DNA of 53,902 nucleotides from an uncultured Robinsoniella sp. GTDB taxonomy: Bacteria; Bacillota; Clostridia; Lachnospirales; Lachnospiraceae. Shown piece by piece: positions 6,846 through 15,760 of this stretch. Under the pieces are notes generated by a model, which saw only the letters and a program-made list of their open reading frames with translations, was not told the origin of the DNA and searched no databases. The DNA lies in NCBI GenBank assembly GCA_900539655.1, contig UQCR01000037.1, positions 1-53,902 on the forward strand. Direction: 5' to 3'. The position numbers were made by a program, and so were the translations under genes. Position 1 is the stretch's first letter. The number at the start of each line of letters is the position of its first letter.

Positions 6846-8441
6846 ATGAAGCCATACTATATCTACCTGAGGAAATCCCGCTCCGATCAGGAAGCGGAGC
6901 AGCATGGAGAAGGTGAAACTCTGGCACGCCATGAAAAAGTTCTGGCAGAACTGGCAATCCGCAATCATCTGCATATCACCAAAGTATTCCGGGAGGTTGT
7001 TTCCGGCGAATCCATTGCTGCCCGTCCTCAGATGCAGGCTTTACTCAAGGATGTGGAGGAGGGACTGTGCGCTGGCGTTCTCGTTATGGAGATTGAACGT
7101 CTAGCCAGAGGAGATACAAAAGATCAGGGAATTGTAGCAGAAGCTTTTAAGTATGGAAACGTAAAAATCATTACACCTATGAAAGTCTATGATCCTGCTA
7201 ATGAATTTGACGAGGAGTATTTTGAATTTGGGCTCTTTATGAGCAGACGGGAATACAAGGCTATTAACCGCAGAATTCAGCGGGGCCGGATTGCTTCCGT
7301 TAAAGAAGGAAAATTCATATCCAGCATACCACCATATGGCTATGACAAAGTTAAGGTTGAGAATGACAAAGGCTATACGCTTAAAATCAATCCAAAGGAA
7401 GCTGAGATTGTCAGGATGATCTTTAACTGGTATACACAGGGCTTCATTCAGCCAGATGGTACCTGCCAGCGCTTATCCACTGCATCAATCTGCCATAAGC
7501 TGGATTTACTACATATAAACCCCAAACGTGCTGATCACTGGTCGCCGTCCAGCATCCGGGACATTATAAAAAATCCTGTATATACAGGATCTATCCGCTG
7601 GTCATACCGTAAGGAAATGCGAATACTGAAAAATGGTAAAGCAGAAACACGCCGAATCACTTCTGATGACTATATTCAGTGTAAAGGGCTTCACGAAGGG
7701 ATTATTTCCCGTGAACTCTTTGATACAGCCCAAAAGCGTATGGGATCCAATCGAAAATGTTCTTCAAAATGCAGTAACCTTCTGAAAAATCCACTGGCCG
7801 GAGTCCTGGTCTGCGCAAAGTGCAATACTCCCATGATACGGCTTGCGCCGAATAAAAAAACAAATTATGCAATGATAAAATGTCCCAACAAAAATTGTGA
7901 CAACATTTCTGCACCGCTGGAACTTGTGGAAACACAGCTGCTTGCCGCATTAGATCATTGGCTAAAAAACTGTACACTGAATCCTCAGTTTTTTCAAAAA
8001 CCAATTACCCCTGATACAGACCTCCATTTTCTAAAAACTTCCATTGGAGAATTAAAAAAAGAACAAACCGCTTTAAACAGACAAATAGATAATACCTACA
8101 CCTTTCTAGAGCGGGGAATATACACAGAATCTGAATTTCAACAAAGAAAATACTGTATTTCTTCACAAATCAACGCCTTAAGCTCCGACTTATCCACATT
8201 GCAGTATGAATATGACCAATTATTGTGTATGAAACCCATACCCAAGCCGGGCCAGCCCACAGAAACCGATTATCATATCCTGAATATGTACCGGCTAATG
8301 GACAGTTCTGCCGGTAAAAACCAACTGCTGAAATCCATTTTGGAAAAAGTGGAATACCTCAAAACGGAAAAAAATAAACGAGGCGGAAAAAAACGGGCTA
8401 ACTTTCAATTGACTATCTATCCCAAGATTCCGAAAATATAA
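6846..8441 (+). CDS. Large serine recombinase of the intervening element
   Basis: A 531-residue protein. The N-terminal resolvase domain has the nucleophile Ser11 in YIYLRKSRSD and the conserved MEIERLARGD segment; a Recombinase domain (about 165-290) follows. A zinc ribbon with CAKC and CPNKNC pairs (about 322-346), a coiled coil (370-455) and a basic tail complete the family's layout. Length is normal. It ends 21 bases from the right att core, the usual place for the integrase of such elements. It should catalyse site-specific integration and, with a directionality factor, excision that would rejoin the GH18 gene. No sporulation sigma-factor promoter is obvious just upstream; a hairpin covers its ribosome site. 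Confidence 0.93.
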   Translation: MKPYYIYLRKSRSDQEAEQHGEGETLARHEKVLAELAIRNHLHITKVFREVVSGESIAARPQMQALLKDVEEGLCAGVLVMEIERLARGDTKDQGIVAEAFKYGNVKIITPMKVYDPANEFDEEYFEFGLFMSRREYKAINRRIQRGRIASVKEGKFISSIPPYGYDKVKVENDKGYTLKINPKEAEIVRMIFNWYTQGFIQPDGTCQRLSTASICHKLDLLHINPKRADHWSPSSIRDIIKNPVYTGSIRWSYRKEMRILKNGKAETRRITSDDYIQCKGLHEGIISRELFDTAQKRMGSNRKCSSKCSNLLKNPLAGVLVCAKCNTPMIRLAPNKKTNYAMIKCPNKNCDNISAPLELVETQLLAALDHWLKNCTLNPQFFQKPITPDTDLHFLKTSIGELKKEQTALNRQIDNTYTFLERGIYTESEFQQRKYCISSQINALSSDLSTLQYEYDQLLCMKPIPKPGQPTETDYHILNMYRLMDSSAGKNQLLKSILEKVEYLKTEKNKRGGKKRANFQLTIYPKIPKI

Positions 8442-9183
8442 ATGACCTGTATTCCTGGCATACGTATGTGTATCCCCATTCATAGGTCATAAGAAGTACC
8501 CGGTTTGCTGCCGCCCCCAATGCCGGGTAATCCTTTCCTTCGTACAATAATCCAACCTGATCTGCTGAGGTCTTAGGTGCAAGCGCTACCGATACCTGAT
8601 AACCCAGTACATTAAAAAACTTCACTGCATTCTGCACAAATCTGGTAAAAGCGTCCCTGTCTTCAGCCAGGATATATTCAAAATCTATATCCAGTCCCCG
8701 GTATCCCTTTTCCTGCATTACACTCCGTAGATTCGTAAACAGCCGCTGCTCTGCTTCCGGATTATTAACAACTGCCGTGATCAGATTATTATTAAACTGT
8801 CCATCCGGTCCAAACGGTGTTAATGTCAGAATTGGGATCGTATCAAACTCCTCTGCCGCCCTAATCACCCAGGTGTCATCCATGACAGGAGGCACCAGTT
8901 CTCCCTGTACGGTAAATCCATAAGAAAATATAGCTATCTCCGTCAAATATGGCAGGGTCTGTTCCAGAACCCAGGGACTTATAAACGGATATGCATAACC
9001 ATTCGATACAATTGTCCGCCGATTCATATTTTCATTTACTCCAGGCATCAATAACGCCTGCCCCACAGCAAGGCGGTATGGATATTCTAACTGATTGTTA
9101 TATATTAAAGCATCCAGGGATACCCCATACCTGCCTGCAATTGTATTCACACTATCTCCGCTTTGAACGACATATATCCACAT
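8413..9183 (-). CDS. N-terminal portion of the interrupted LysM-GH18 spore hydrolase
   Basis: As it stands, 256 codons: residues 1-240 are native, and 241-256 (VCQEYRSFIFSES...) come from the inserted element and end in a stop. LysM domain at residues 2-47 (YVVQSGDSVNTIAGRYG), then the GH18 barrel with the catalytic motif LDIDFE at 164-169 (general acid Glu169) and LMTYEWGYTY at 231-240, exactly where YaaH/SleL proteins continue with GPPMAV. The missing part is at 271-683. The truncated protein lacks the last third of the barrel and should be inactive. The start has a modest AAAGG site. A sigma-K-like promoter lies 29 bases upstream. Intact relatives degrade spore cortex during germination. 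Confidence 0.9.
   Translation of the reverse strand: MWIYVVQSGDSVNTIAGRYGVSLDALIYNNQLEYPYRLAVGQALLMPGVNENMNRRTIVSNGYAYPFISPWVLEQTLPYLTEIAIFSYGFTVQGELVPPVMDDTWVIRAAEEFDTIPILTLTPFGPDGQFNNNLITAVVNNPEAEQRLFTNLRSVMQEKGYRGLDIDFEYILAEDRDAFTRFVQNAVKFFNVLGYQVSVALAPKTSADQVGLLYEGKDYPALGAAANRVLLMTYEWGYTYVCQEYRSFIFSESWDR
8463..8471. repeat. Right attachment core of the intervening element
   Basis: cgtatgtgt, identical to 684-692. The reconstructed empty site reads, on the minus strand, TGGGGAT-ACACATACG-GCCCCCC; the GGGG/CCCC arms flanking the core are the kind of imperfect inverted repeat expected of an attB for a large serine recombinase. Confidence 0.85.
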
Positions 9184-9211
9184 TTTATTAAACCTTTACA
9201 TTTATCATAAT

Positions 9212-9238
9212 TATTATATGAAAAAGTCCCGTAAGCGT
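9212..9238 (-). promoter_or_regulatory. Candidate sigma-K-type promoter of the GH18 gene
   Basis: Minus strand: AC (9237-9238), 16-base spacer, CATATAATA (9212-9220), matching the Bacillus sigma-K pattern AC-N16/17-CATAnnnTA. The -10 also resembles sigma-E (CATAcAaT). The -35 dinucleotide is only two bases and overlaps the terminator of the gene upstream, so the match is suggestive only. Confidence 0.45.
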
Positions 9239-9257
9239 TTGGACTTACGGAACTTTT
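9221..9257 (-). terminator. Terminator of the flavodiiron gene
   Basis: A 14-base arm at 9222-9235 pairs with 9244-9257 (13 of 14), with a T run on the minus strand. It separates the flavodiiron gene from the GH18 gene. Confidence 0.8.
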
Positions 9258-9304
9258 CTTATGGGGCTGCTGGAACTATTTTTCAGACGAACTCTGCGTT
9301 ATTT

Positions 9305-11836
9305 CTAAAACATATCTTTAAAATTCGTATGTTCCTCTACCTGTGCGGTAACTTTTGCCATCTTGGACGTATCTCCAAGCAGGATTGCTCCGCACAGTCT
9401 GTTGTTTGAAAAATAATATTTTTCATAGATCATCTTCATCGGATCTTTAAATTCTACTGTTTTGTATTTAATATCCGGGTTCTTTCCATTATCACCAATG
9501 GAAAATAACGCCGTATCCATTCCATGGAAGGTCAGGGCCGCATTAACCGTTTCATAAGTAAGGCTGTCACCTGCGGCATTGGCTCCGGCTACTTTACCCA
9601 TTTCCAGTGCCTGAGGCCAAATAGCGTAATTAATGCCTTCATACTGGGCGCAGTCACCGCAGGCATAAATATCAGTAAGGTTGGTATGCATTTTTTCATC
9701 CACCACAATCGCCCGATCTGTCTGTATTCCGGCTTCCTGGGCAACCTTTGTGCTGGCTCTCACACCGGCTGAGACAATTACCAGATCAGCCGGAATCACC
9801 TCTCCGCCAGCCAGACGCACTCCTGTAACCGTTCCCTCACCCTGGATTTCTTCCACATTTGCACCGATACGGATATCCATTTTCTTATCAAGTATAATAT
9901 CTTTTAACATATCACTGGCACCAGCATCCAGTTGTCTTCCCATTAACTGTGCCGCCACTTCAACAATGGTAACCTGACATTTGCCTTTGCTTAATTCCCA
10001 GGCTGCTTCCAACCCCAGAACCCCACCGCCGATTACAACGGCATGCTTCACATTTGGCAGCATATTTCCGATTTTTACTACATCTGACAGCCTTCTAATG
10101 GCAACTACCTGCTCTTTATCATGTCCTGGAATAGGCGGTACAAAGCATTCAGAGCCAAGAGCATAGATGCATTTGTCATATTTTAGTTTTAATCCGTCGG
10201 AGAAAGCCACCTCTTTTTCCTGGGTATCGATACCTGTTACCGTTTTATCCAATACATTAATAATATTTCTGTCCTGATACCACTGCTCATCATGAATAGC
10301 AAGCTGGGATGGATTGAAGGATGCCAGCATCGATTTTGTAAGCATTGGACGGTTATAGCTTAGAACAGATTCATTGGTCACCATTACGATGGAACAGGTT
10401 TTATTTCTTTCCCGGATAGCCTCTGCCGCACTTACTCCAGCCGCACCATTTCCAAGAATTAAATAGAACTCGCTGGTATCCTTATGGTAACTTACTTCCT
10501 CTACCTCTACAGGAACAAAATTTTCTTTTCCAACTCCGCAGACAGGGCATATTTCTATCCCTTCTTCAAAAATTTCTCCACAGACCAGACATTTTACCAG
10601 CTTCTTCTTCGCTGATTTTTCCTTAATTCTGGGGTTTTCTTTATCTAACAGTATACAACCGAAATCGTATCCATAGTCATAAGCCTCAATCAGGTCATTT
10701 TTCCCGGGTTTAAATTTAATTTTAAGGCCATCCACAACTTTCATACGCAGCTGCTTCAAACGCTCTACGATATGGCCGACACCTTCTCCGCTCCACCCAA
10801 AGCTTCCAAAAGCACTCGCCAGTTTCCCGCCATGGGTACAGGCAAACATAGATGTGGTCAAATCCCAGATAGGTTTTAGGGCTTCGCCCACAATCGTTGG
10901 GGTTCCGAATAAGATACCATCTGCAAATCCGATATCTGCAAGGATTTCACCCTGGTCAGCAGTTACGCAGTCATACAGATGAACATCGATCTTACCGCTC
11001 TCCCGGATTCCTTTTGCTATCTCTTCTGCTATTTCAGCCGTATATCCATAAGCACTTACATATGGGATTACTACCGTTTTCTCCTGATTGGGATTAACTA
11101 CTGTGCTCCATTTTCGATAAGTATCCAGAATTTCGGGAATCTTACTGTCCAGAACAGGTCCGTGTCCGGTACAGATCATTTCAATATCCAGATTCTCTAT
11201 TCTTTCCAGCGCTTTTAACATGTATGGCTTAAAGGGTCCGATTATATTATCAAAATAATATTTGAGTGCCCTCATATAGCCTTCTTCATCGGTTACCTGG
11301 CTTCGCAGTACGCCATCAAAAGTATAGTGGCTTCCAAATGAATCACAGGTTACCAGTACTTTGTCTTCTTCCACATAAGTATACATTGTATCCGGCCAAT
11401 GGAGATTGGGCAGAATCATAAAATGAAGCGTCTTATCCCCAAGGGACAGGGTATCGTTCTCTTTCACCGCAATGCTGTAAAAATCACGGTTTACGATATT
11501 CTTCAGAAAGCTGATCGCAACAGCAGTTCCAACGATCTTAATATTCGGATTCATTTCAATCAGCTTTTCCACACTGCCTGCGTGGTCCGGCTCTGTATGG
11601 TCCACAATGATATAATCGATCTTACTGATATCCACCAGCTGCTTTAACTCTGCGAGGTAAGTGTCAAAAAATTTAAACTTTGCCGTTTCGAACAAAGCTG
11701 TCTTTTCACTGCCTTTGATCAGGTACGAATTATATGTGGTTCCAAATTCTGTTTCCATTATAATATCAAAGACACGAAGATCCTTGTCCTTGATTCCGGT
11801 CCAATATAAATTTTGCTTTAATTCTAAAGTTTCCAT
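9305..11836 (-). CDS. Class F flavodiiron protein (FDP-rubredoxin-NADH:rubredoxin oxidoreductase fusion)
   Basis: An 843-residue three-part fusion. Residues 1-250 are the diiron metallo-beta-lactamase-like domain with HTEPDH at 80-85; 255-400 a flavodoxin (FMN) domain (VIPYVSAYGYTAEIAEEI); about 418-445 a short rubredoxin (CLVCG ... CPVCG); and from about 460 an FAD/NAD(P)H oxidoreductase (GNGAAGVSAAEAIRE; IGGGVLGLEAA; ACGDCAQ). Class F enzymes in Clostridia take electrons from NADH to reduce O2 to water, or NO, in the cytoplasm without a separate reductase, protecting anaerobes. It is a stand-alone gene with its own terminator; ribosome site AAAGGAGAGG. The order and length are as known for the class. 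Confidence 0.93.
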   Translation of the reverse strand: METLELKQNLYWTGIKDKDLRVFDIIMETEFGTTYNSYLIKGSEKTALFETAKFKFFDTYLAELKQLVDISKIDYIIVDHTEPDHAGSVEKLIEMNPNIKIVGTAVAISFLKNIVNRDFYSIAVKENDTLSLGDKTLHFMILPNLHWPDTMYTYVEEDKVLVTCDSFGSHYTFDGVLRSQVTDEEGYMRALKYYFDNIIGPFKPYMLKALERIENLDIEMICTGHGPVLDSKIPEILDTYRKWSTVVNPNQEKTVVIPYVSAYGYTAEIAEEIAKGIRESGKIDVHLYDCVTADQGEILADIGFADGILFGTPTIVGEALKPIWDLTTSMFACTHGGKLASAFGSFGWSGEGVGHIVERLKQLRMKVVDGLKIKFKPGKNDLIEAYDYGYDFGCILLDKENPRIKEKSAKKKLVKCLVCGEIFEEGIEICPVCGVGKENFVPVEVEEVSYHKDTSEFYLILGNGAAGVSAAEAIRERNKTCSIVMVTNESVLSYNRPMLTKSMLASFNPSQLAIHDEQWYQDRNIINVLDKTVTGIDTQEKEVAFSDGLKLKYDKCIYALGSECFVPPIPGHDKEQVVAIRRLSDVVKIGNMLPNVKHAVVIGGGVLGLEAAWELSKGKCQVTIVEVAAQLMGRQLDAGASDMLKDIILDKKMDIRIGANVEEIQGEGTVTGVRLAGGEVIPADLVIVSAGVRASTKVAQEAGIQTDRAIVVDEKMHTNLTDIYACGDCAQYEGINYAIWPQALEMGKVAGANAAGDSLTYETVNAALTFHGMDTALFSIGDNGKNPDIKYKTVEFKDPMKMIYEKYYFSNNRLCGAILLGDTSKMAKVTAQVEEHTNFKDMF

Positions 11837-11930
11837 ACTACACCTCTCCTTTGCGGTTACATTTTATATCTGCTATTTTAACATATATCCCAGCCTAAAT
11901 ATATGCTTTCTAAAAATTTAAGATTAGAGA

Positions 11931-12974
11931 TTAAAGATCATCCACAAGCGCCGTACTCTTGGCATATGCCGTGCTTCGTGCCTCAAAGAAATCCGTCTTA
12001 ATCAGATTCGCATTGCTGTACTGGCTTACCCAGGACATACTGGAGGGTTCTTCGTCATGTCCTTCATACAGTTTTTTAAATCCCAGATTTCTGCATCGCA
12101 GGTTACCAAGATATTTAATATAATCTGTAATCATTTCTTTGGTAAGCCCCGGAATGGCATCCCCGATTACATAGTGTCCCCAGCGTATTTCCTGTTCACA
12201 GCCCTCCCTTATCATTTCACGGTAGATATCCACTTTTTCATTGGTGAACAATGCCGGCTCTTCTTTTTTCAGTTCCAGAATCATGTTGCGAAACAGCCAC
12301 AAATGCGTATTTTCATCCCGGTTAATGTAGCGGATTTCCTGTGCGGACCCAGGCATCTTATGATTCCTTCCCAGATTATAGAAGAACATAAAACCACTGT
12401 AAAAATACACGCCTTCTAATATATAATTAGCGATTACCGTCTTCAAAAATGTACCCGTATCTTTTTTCTTCTGGAATTCATTGTAGAGGTTCCCTATAAA
12501 GGTATTTCTCTCCAGGAGGTATGCATCGTTTTTCCACTGGTATAAGACTTCATTCCGCTTCTGTGGTTCGCAGATGGTATCCAGCATATAGCTGTAACTC
12601 TGGCTGTGCACCGCTTCCTGGAATGCCTGAATGGAAAGGCAGAGATTCACCTCATTCGCCGTAATATATTCGGCAACTGCGGGCAGATTCGCTGTCTGGA
12701 TACTGTCTAAGAAGACCAGGAAAGAAAGTATTTTATCGTATGCACGGCGCTCTTCCTCTGGGAGATTTGGATAATCCTTCACATCGGAGGTCAAATTGAT
12801 TTCCTCCGGTACCCAGAAGTTATTCATTGCCTGGCGGTACCAGTCGCTGACCCATCCATATTTCATATTATTAAAATCATTCAGATTCGTTGTATTCCCG
12901 TTAATCATCCTCCGGTTTCTTACATCAATATCTCCATCCGGATTAAATAACGGCTTTTTTCTTAATTCTTCCAT
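11931..12974 (-). CDS. nrdB: Class I ribonucleotide reductase, beta subunit
   Basis: A 347-residue R2 protein. The diiron ligands are all visible: Asp90 (FLDSIQ), Glu120 and His123 (QEAVHSQSY), Glu187 (ILEGVYFY), Glu221 and His224 (DENTHLW). The radical tyrosine is present as Tyr127, four residues after His123, so a tyrosyl-radical (Ia-type) cofactor is likely rather than Ic. It generates and houses the radical for NrdA. It lies 15 bases downstream of nrdA with its own AAGGAGGAG site, in one operon. Confidence 0.93.
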   Translation of the reverse strand: MEELRKKPLFNPDGDIDVRNRRMINGNTTNLNDFNNMKYGWVSDWYRQAMNNFWVPEEINLTSDVKDYPNLPEEERRAYDKILSFLVFLDSIQTANLPAVAEYITANEVNLCLSIQAFQEAVHSQSYSYMLDTICEPQKRNEVLYQWKNDAYLLERNTFIGNLYNEFQKKKDTGTFLKTVIANYILEGVYFYSGFMFFYNLGRNHKMPGSAQEIRYINRDENTHLWLFRNMILELKKEEPALFTNEKVDIYREMIREGCEQEIRWGHYVIGDAIPGLTKEMITDYIKYLGNLRCRNLGFKKLYEGHDEEPSSMSWVSQYSNANLIKTDFFEARSTAYAKSTALVDDL

Positions 12975-12989
12975 GTAGCAATCTCCTCC

Positions 12990-15521
12990 TTAACTGGAAC
13001 ATACTTCACATTCTTCTACCTCCAGGCTTTTGGAGCGTATATAATAAAGCGTCTTCACCTCATTCTCCCAGGCTGATATATAAAGGTTTAGAACCTGTCG
13101 GAACGTATAGTCATTAGTAATATACAGATTTACACTCTGTGCCTGATCAATATGGCGCTGGCGGATACCCGCTGCCCTTACTGACCATTCCTGATTGATA
13201 TAGTGGGCGTTCTTATAGAGCCAGAATGTGTCATAGGATAAATCGGGTGCCACTCTTGGCATAAGCCCGCTCTTTTTCTCTTCTAAGAAGTAACGGTTCA
13301 TAATTGGATCCACACCTGCGGTTGTTCCCGAAATAATACTGGTACTGCTGGTTGGAGCCACCGCCATGAGATATCCGTTTCGCATTCCTTGCTTCCTTAC
13401 GTTTTCTTTAAGCTTAGTCCATCGCTCATCCGTATAGCCGCGCTTCGCAAAATAAGTCCCGTTTTCCCAGTCACTTCCCTCAAAATAAGGATAGGAACCT
13501 TTTTCTTCTGCTATTTTCCCGCTTGCTTTAATTGCCGCATAATTAATATTTTCAAATACACGATCCACAAAATCCAGATGGGCATCCGTCTCCCAGCCGA
13601 TTCCGTTTTTCGCAAGCATATGGTGATACCCGCTGACCCCTAATCCAATTGCCCGATACCTGACATTGTTGATTTTCGCATAAGGTACCGGATAAAAGTT
13701 CAGATCAATAACATTATCCAGGGCACGTACCGCACTTTCTACAATGTCTTCAAGTCCGTTTTTATCGGTTACATCTATGTTCCCCAAAGACAGGCTTGCC
13801 AGATTACACACAACGTAATCTCCCGGCTTCGTCACTGATACAACCACCGTTTCTCCATCTATGACTTCCACCCGCTCTTCCACCTGCTCTACCGGACTCA
13901 TATTCTGGGCAATTTCGGTACACAGATTACTACAGTAAATCATGCCTTTATGTTTGTTGGGGTTTTTATCATTTACCTGATCTCTGTTAAAGGTAAACGG
14001 CGTTCCGGTCTCTACTGCACTTTTAATAATCAGCCGGATTAGTTCCTTCATAGGAATAACTCTTTTATGGATCCGGTAATCCTCTACACAGGATTTATAC
14101 TTTCTTTCCCATTCCTCTCCATAACTGTCTTCCAGCGAATATCCCTTAACTGTACGTATTTCATGAGGGCACATAAGATACCAGTCTCCTTCTATATCCT
14201 CTTTTGCCTTCTTCCAGAATAAATCGGGATAGCACACAGCCGGGAATACATCATGGGCTTTCATTCGGTCATCCCCGTTATTGGTTCTCAGATTCAGAAA
14301 CTCCGGCAGATCCTTGTGCCATGCGTCCAGATAAACTGCTACTGCACCCTGGCGTACTCCAAGCTGGTCTACTGCAACGGCTGTATCATTTGCAAGCTTA
14401 ATCCAGCGGATTACACCGCCGGCAGCTCCTTTAAATCCCCGTATCGTACTTCCTGCGGCTCTGACTTTTCCAAAGTACAGCCCCATACCCCCGCCAAATT
14501 TACTAACCTGGGCGAAATTGTCTATACTCCGGTAAATTCCATCCAGACTGTCAGGAACTGTATCAATAAAACAGGAGGAGAGCTGATGATATGGCTTTCG
14601 GGCATTTGACATGGTAGGCGTAGCCATTGTAACCTGAAGTGTGCTCAGCATATCATAGAACCGTTTCACCCACTTACTTCGTCCCGTCTTCTCCTGCATC
14701 CCAAGGTGCATGGCAATACCCAGGAACATTTCCTGGGGTGTCTCAAGAGGGGCACCTGATCTGCTGCGAATTACATAGCGGTTTAACAAAAGCTCTAATC
14801 CGGAATAGGTAAAGAGCTGGTTCCGTTCATCTGCCAGATATGTCTCAAACAGATCTATTTCCTCTTTACTGTAGTGTTCCAGAATATAGCTCCCATAGAG
14901 ATCCTCATTTACCAGAAATACTACTTTCTCATAGAAACTATTCAGATTGTATTCTTCCATTTGTATGCTGAGCTTATTTTGAAATTGAAGCATCAGCAGA
15001 CGCGCAGCAATAAACTCCCATTTGGGAGCCTCCTGTGTGGTGAGTTCTACTGCTGCTTTTGTAAGCATTGCCAGTTTTTCTTTTAAAAGCATGTCCGGTT
15101 TCTGAAATGCCAGGAACTTTGCCAGAAGATGTTCCAGGCTGTAGGGCAGATCCATGTAAGATTTCTGAACATCTTTCAAAACTGCATCCAGAGCCTGGAA
15201 ATCCGAAAAATACTTCATAATGCTCTGCCTTGCCGCCCGTTCCCGGCTGCGTTCATTCCGGTACAGAATGAAGCTCTTTAATGCACCGTAATAATTCTTT
15301 TCCGTCAGTGTAATTTCAATCTGGTCCTGAATCATCTCTACCTGAAGGGGGACGCCTTTTTCTACCAGTTCCAGAACCTTTGTCTCCACAGAAGCTGCAA
15401 GTTCTTCCAGCAGCTCATCTGTACATACCTGATCCACACTTTTAAAAGCAAGTCTGATTACATTCTTTATCTTATCCAGAGCATATTCTTCCGACTGCCC
15501 GTTCCTTTTTAAAATCTCCAT
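12990..15521 (-). CDS. nrdA: Class I ribonucleotide reductase, alpha subunit
   Basis: An 843-residue R1 protein reducing ribonucleoside diphosphates to deoxyribonucleotides. An N-terminal ATP-cone (residues 2-90, MEILKRNGQSEEYALDKI) gives allosteric activity control. Conserved segments include SCFIDTVPDSLDGIY, FGGGMGLYFG, NLCTEIAQ, the PTSSTS phosphate loop and the C-terminal redox pair CEVC used for re-reduction. It is first gene of the nrdAB operon, preceded by NrdR-like boxes. An oxygen-dependent RNR next to flavodiiron and superoxide dismutase genes suggests this anaerobe meets oxygen. Confidence 0.93.
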   Translation of the reverse strand: MEILKRNGQSEEYALDKIKNVIRLAFKSVDQVCTDELLEELAASVETKVLELVEKGVPLQVEMIQDQIEITLTEKNYYGALKSFILYRNERSRERAARQSIMKYFSDFQALDAVLKDVQKSYMDLPYSLEHLLAKFLAFQKPDMLLKEKLAMLTKAAVELTTQEAPKWEFIAARLLMLQFQNKLSIQMEEYNLNSFYEKVVFLVNEDLYGSYILEHYSKEEIDLFETYLADERNQLFTYSGLELLLNRYVIRSRSGAPLETPQEMFLGIAMHLGMQEKTGRSKWVKRFYDMLSTLQVTMATPTMSNARKPYHQLSSCFIDTVPDSLDGIYRSIDNFAQVSKFGGGMGLYFGKVRAAGSTIRGFKGAAGGVIRWIKLANDTAVAVDQLGVRQGAVAVYLDAWHKDLPEFLNLRTNNGDDRMKAHDVFPAVCYPDLFWKKAKEDIEGDWYLMCPHEIRTVKGYSLEDSYGEEWERKYKSCVEDYRIHKRVIPMKELIRLIIKSAVETGTPFTFNRDQVNDKNPNKHKGMIYCSNLCTEIAQNMSPVEQVEERVEVIDGETVVVSVTKPGDYVVCNLASLSLGNIDVTDKNGLEDIVESAVRALDNVIDLNFYPVPYAKINNVRYRAIGLGVSGYHHMLAKNGIGWETDAHLDFVDRVFENINYAAIKASGKIAEEKGSYPYFEGSDWENGTYFAKRGYTDERWTKLKENVRKQGMRNGYLMAVAPTSSTSIISGTTAGVDPIMNRYFLEEKKSGLMPRVAPDLSYDTFWLYKNAHYINQEWSVRAAGIRQRHIDQAQSVNLYITNDYTFRQVLNLYISAWENEVKTLYYIRSKSLEVEECEVCSS

Positions 15522-15558
15522 ATTCAGTGACCTTCCGCATTTATTATTTAGTATTAGT

Positions 15559-15596
15559 TATCATTACTATAATGATACTAGCACAATATATAGCAT
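15559..15596 (-). promoter_or_regulatory. NrdR-box-like operator upstream of nrdAB
   Basis: gcacaatatatagcat (15581-15596) matches the core of the NrdR consensus acaCwAtATaTwgtgt. About 20 bases away is a second, perfect palindrome tatcatta-cta-taatgata (15559-15577) containing CTATAA. Both overlap the expected promoter of nrdA. NrdR is the standard repressor of RNR operons; the nrdR gene is not in this window. Confidence 0.6.
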
Positions 15597-15681
15597 TTTG
15601 CAATTATTTTATTCCTACATTTAGTAATTTCCTGAAATTGGAGAATTATGCATATGTTTCTTTTCATAATGTTTATATTAA

Positions 15682-15716
15682 CAAAACTGCCACCGGATAT
15701 TATCAACCGGTGGCAG
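15682..15716 (-). terminator. Terminator of the M18 aminopeptidase gene
   Basis: CTGCCACCGG (15687-15696) pairs perfectly with 15707-15716, followed on the minus strand by TTTTGTT. It lies between the aminopeptidase stop and the nrdA promoter. Confidence 0.8.
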
Positions 15717-15760
15717 AGGAATGGGGCGTAAAGCACTTGTCTAATATTACCTGATGGAAG

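Larger units (their letters stand above)
684..8471. mobile_element. 7.8-kb skin-like integrative element splitting a GH18 spore gene
   Basis: The element is delimited by 9-bp direct repeats at 684-692 and 8463-8471 (repeat unit distance 7,779 bp). The flanks are two halves of one LysM-GH18 gene. It encodes a large serine recombinase whose stop codon is 21 bases from the right core, an XRE/ImmA-type switch, a phage-type sigma/ArpU-like protein, several small HTH or orphan proteins, a TM2 protein and a ComEC-like hydrolase. No capsid, replication or conjugation genes are visible. Known comparators are the skin element in sigK and SPbeta in spsM of Bacillus, which are excised by serine recombinases in the mother cell. 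Whether this one is developmentally regulated is inference. Confidence 0.88.

Noticed and set aside
271..9183. Interpretation of the two GH18 parts as two separate genes or a duplication
   Set aside because: The parts do not overlap in sequence, share the 9-bp core in the same codon phase and together make exactly one family-length protein.
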